A stretch of DNA of 64,000 bases, taken from assembly GCF_018129995.1 (NCBI RefSeq), contig NZ_JAFCKS010000011.1:1-64000 (forward strand), given 5' to 3'. This DNA is from Bradyrhizobium sp. SZCCT0153 (GTDB lineage Bacteria; Pseudomonadota; Alphaproteobacteria; Rhizobiales; Xanthobacteraceae). The notes beneath the pieces were generated by a model. It did not search any database, had not been told where the DNA came from, and worked only from the letters and a program-made list of their open reading frames with translations. This document shows positions 61,612-64,000 of this stretch, piece after piece (the stretch's first letter is position 1; every line of letters begins with the position of its first letter). The position numbers were made by a program, and so were the translations under genes.

Positions 61612-63066
61612 CTACCGCCGCTCGGTCACGCCCATCTCGGCGGAGCTCTTGGCTTCCTGGGCGAGCTCGGCGGAGAGCGCGGCGGTCTGCGCCGGCGTTC
61701 CCCAGCTCGGTTCCTCGCTGCCGTCGCCCCAGGCGCGCGGCCGATAGAAGGTGTGGACGCCGGTCTTGTACATCTTCTTCATCTCGGCGACCCAGGACGG
61801 GCGCACCCAATAGGCATGGTAATGCGTGGACTTGCCGACCTCGGGCAACCAGATCTGACCGTCGAGCATAGCCTTCGAAATCTTCTTCGCGCGCTCCCAC
61901 ATCTCGGGCTCGCGGATCACGTCGGCGTTGTTGTCGCAGGCGAAAGTGAACTGGCAGGCAAGATGGCGATGCTTGTTCTGATAGACCGCGCCGCACACGC
62001 TATCCGGATATTTGCCGGAGAACACGCGGTTCATCACGACCTGCGCAACCGCTATCTGGCCGCGCACGGCCTCGCCGCGGGACTCGAAATAGACGGCTTC
62101 CGCGAGGCATTTTTCAGACTTCGCGCGCGACTTGTCGTCGAGCGCGAGCCGCTCCGCCGGCGATCTGGCGCGTTGGTTATCGGCGTTGACCTCGCCCTTC
62201 GGCGCGACGCTCTCGCCGCTCTCGATGTCCCTGGCGATGTCCTCCGTCGGCGGCGACAGTGACGCCGTCACCTTCATGTCGGGGTCGGGCATCACGATCA
62301 ACGGCTCGGCGCCCGGCTGCCATGTCTCCATGCTTTCGAGATTGCCGCCGAGCGAGGCGCTGCCGAAGAACAGGTTCGAGGTCTTCACCCGGAAAGGATC
62401 GCGTGGCGGTGCGGCCGGAAGGGTCGCTTGCTTCAGCGCATCGAGCGGCTGGACCGCGAACGCGCGCGCCGCATCGCTGGCTCGTGGCGGATTGGCATAT
62501 TGCGGTAGCGGCGGTGCGCGCAGCGCCTCCGCGAGCTCGGGGTCGAGCGCGGCCGCGGACTCCGGCGACATCGCCTGCGGCAACGCGGCAGTCTTGGCGC
62601 CGAACACCGAGCTATTCGACGTCGCGGGATTTTCCTGCGCCGGTGCTGAGGTGGGCGCGGCCGTTTCGGGAGACGCCGTCGGCGCAACGATTGCAAGGCG
62701 ATCACCCTTCATCGAGCGATCGACCTTGGGGAAGTCGGCGGCCTGGTAGCGCGGGGGTGCCTGAAGCGCGGGGTTGCGGCTGATCGCGCCGGTGACATCG
62801 CGGCCGTCGAGGCTGGCGAGGCGGACCATCGCGCTCTGCGGAACCGACGTGCCGATGGGGCGGGAAAAACTGTAGGTGGCGAGCTGGATGGAGGACGCCG
62901 CCGAAAACACCTGCTTCTGCCAGCGCTCTGCGACGCCGGGCTGGCGCGCCAGCAGCGAGGCAATATCCTGATAGCCGGTCTCTCTCGGCATCAATGCGAA
63001 GATGCAGAGACCGATGCCGAAGGACGCGAACCGCGCGCCCTTCGGATGGTTACGCAACAAAAACAT
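61612..63066 (-). CDS. Cell-wall hydrolase with SleB-type (Hydrolase_2) domain
   Basis: A 484-residue protein. A single N-terminal membrane segment (about 9-26, FASFGIGLCIFALM) is followed by a long disordered Ala/Pro-rich region (about 100-330). The C-terminal domain (about 345-470) has the lytic transglycosylase-like AEAVYFESRGEAVRGQIAVA, with the catalytic Glu in YFESRGE, and STHYHAYWVRPSW. It should cut peptidoglycan glycan chains. Start taken as ATG 63066; upstream codons up to 63123 lack a ribosome site. Confidence 0.85.
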   Translation of the reverse strand: MFLLRNHPKGARFASFGIGLCIFALMPRETGYQDIASLLARQPGVAERWQKQVFSAASSIQLATYSFSRPIGTSVPQSAMVRLASLDGRDVTGAISRNPALQAPPRYQAADFPKVDRSMKGDRLAIVAPTASPETAAPTSAPAQENPATSNSSVFGAKTAALPQAMSPESAAALDPELAEALRAPPLPQYANPPRASDAARAFAVQPLDALKQATLPAAPPRDPFRVKTSNLFFGSASLGGNLESMETWQPGAEPLIVMPDPDMKVTASLSPPTEDIARDIESGESVAPKGEVNADNQRARSPAERLALDDKSRAKSEKCLAEAVYFESRGEAVRGQIAVAQVVMNRVFSGKYPDSVCGAVYQNKHRHLACQFTFACDNNADVIREPEMWERAKKISKAMLDGQIWLPEVGKSTHYHAYWVRPSWVAEMKKMYKTGVHTFYRPRAWGDGSEEPSWGTPAQTAALSAELAQEAKSSAEMGVTERR

Positions 63067-63372
63067 CGACACGCTCACGCTACGCTTACGCCAGAAAAAT
63101 CGAGCCGCAGTACATCCGTGCAATTCGATCTTTATCGTGAGTATCTAATTTAGGTTGCCGGGGCGTTAATCGACGTTGCGCACGGAGCACACTCAAGCAA
63201 TCGCAGGTGTTTTCACGCGGCGATTGCGTGCGTGGTAAATGCGGACTGACGCGACGGGGTAAACAACTGGTCAACGCGAATGGTGAAGGAACTCTTGCGC
63301 GCACGTATCATTACGGGACGCGCGCGAGTTCCCGGTGCTGCAACGACGCGAAGTGGAGACAGCGTTGCGCAA
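63067..63372. other. Non-coding gap of about 300 bp
   Basis: No coding sequence supported. It should hold the promoter of the wall-hydrolase gene. No repeats or regulatory sites were recognised. Confidence 0.5.
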
Positions 63373-63410
63373 AATGAAAAGAGGCGGAGCCAAAGCCCCG
63401 CCTCTCTCGA
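63373..63410 (-). terminator. Rho-independent terminator of ppdK
   Basis: On the minus strand GAGGCGG pairs with CCGCCTC around a ten-base loop and is followed by TTTTCATTTT. It sits about 25 bp after the ppdK stop codon, the expected place. Confidence 0.75.
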
Positions 63411-63429
63411 CTCGATCCTGCGCTTCGCC

Positions 63430-64000
63430 TTACGCCTGGCTCGCGATCGCCTTGCCGAGCGCGGCCTGCGCGGCAGCGAGGCGTGCGATCGGCACGCGGT
63501 ATGGCGAGCACGAGACGTAGTCGAGGCCGATATCGTGGCAGAAGGCGACGGAGGCGGGATCGCCGCCGTGCTCGCCGCAGATGCCGACCTTGAGTTTCGG
63601 GCGGGTCTTTCGGCCGCGCGCGACGCCGATCTTGACCAGCTCACCGACGCCTTCCTGGTCGAGCGCAACGAAGGGATCGATCGGGAGGATGCCCTTGGAC
63701 ACGTAGGTCCCGAGGAAGCTTGCCGCGTCGTCGCGGCTGATGCCGTAGGTGGTCTGCGTGAGATCGTTGGTACCGAACGAGAAGAACTCGGCGCTCTCCG
63801 CGATCTCGGCAGCAAGCAGACAGGCGCGCGGCAACTCGATCATGGTGCCGACCTGATAGGCGATCTTGGTGTTGGTGTCGCGCATCACCGCCTTCGCGGT
63901 GGCGTCGATGCGCGCCTTGACGAGATCGAGCTCCATCTTGGTCGCAATCAGCGGCACCATCACCTCGAGGCCGACGGCCTTGCCGGTGCGCTTCTCGGCC
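63430..64000 (-). CDS. ppdK: Pyruvate, phosphate dikinase (C-terminal part)
   Basis: The frame is open to the window edge, so only the last 189 residues are seen. They belong to the PEP/pyruvate-binding TIM barrel: MVPLIATKMEL, TMIELPRACLLA, EFFSFGTNDLTQTTYGISRDD, and the catalytic-Cys motif VGICGEHGGDP. PPDK interconverts pyruvate, ATP and phosphate with PEP, AMP and pyrophosphate. The N-terminal ATP-binding and phosphohistidine domains lie beyond position 64000. Confidence 0.93.
   Translation of the reverse strand, partial: AEKRTGKAVGLEVMVPLIATKMELDLVKARIDATAKAVMRDTNTKIAYQVGTMIELPRACLLAAEIAESAEFFSFGTNDLTQTTYGISRDDAASFLGTYVSKGILPIDPFVALDQEGVGELVKIGVARGRKTRPKLKVGICGEHGGDPASVAFCHDIGLDYVSCSPYRVPIARLAAAQAALGKAIASQA

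Overview
The window looks like a piece of an alphaproteobacterial chromosome, most probably Bradyrhizobium or a close relative in the Nitrobacteraceae. The assignment rests on uniformly high GC, the codon choice, family types such as TIGR02301 and a NadQ-type regulator, and intergenic palindromes of the kind scattered through Bradyrhizobium genomes. This is inference from sequence; no database was searched.

Left part (1 to about 32.3 kb) is accessory. It opens with an N-carbamoyl-D-amino-acid hydrolase-like gene and a run of very small genes (1319-3137). Next comes a repeat-rich, probably secreted protein with a clan GH-A-like N-terminal domain (3246-6878). A decayed second copy of part of the small-gene cluster (7011-7531) lies on the far side of that gene. 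A minus-strand type I secretion operon then runs from 24166 down to 7880. It encodes a 3468-residue protein with two animal-type haem peroxidase domains and RTX repeats, an ABC permease/ATPase, an RTX protein with an N-terminal membrane segment, and an HlyD-type adaptor. No outer-membrane TolC gene is present. A histidine kinase and a LuxR-type response regulator face away from this operon. An M23 peptidase follows, then a two-gene unit of a multicopper oxidase and a fused SCO/cytochrome c protein. The left part ends in a scar made of an MFS transporter fragment joined to a tyrosine-recombinase C-terminus, just outside the 3' end of a tRNA-Pro(CGG) gene. This suggests an old integration site.

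Right part (32.4 to 64 kb) is mostly housekeeping. It holds Sua5/TsaC, an FAD-linked oxidase, GNAT and Nudix proteins, a glycine-reductase-like protein paired with a CaiB/BaiF CoA-transferase, an HMCES/YedK protein, a rhodanese, dihydroorotase, YgfZ, 3-methyladenine glycosylase, an HD protein and a small phosphatase. Further on are a NadQ-type Nudix/winged-helix regulator, a large DUF2339 membrane protein, two chemotaxis receptors with the tail of a third, an AcuI-type reductase, an MFS permease, the nadABC operon, a SleB-type wall hydrolase and the 3' end of ppdK.

Two functional links stand out. First, the peroxidase, transporter, anchored RTX protein and adaptor form one transcription unit for exporting a giant peroxidase, possibly controlled by the adjacent two-component pair. 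Second, the NadQ-type regulator (46325-47293) lies 11 kb from nadABC, whose promoter region carries two matching inverted repeats (57881-57903 and 57950-57974) that are likely its operators.
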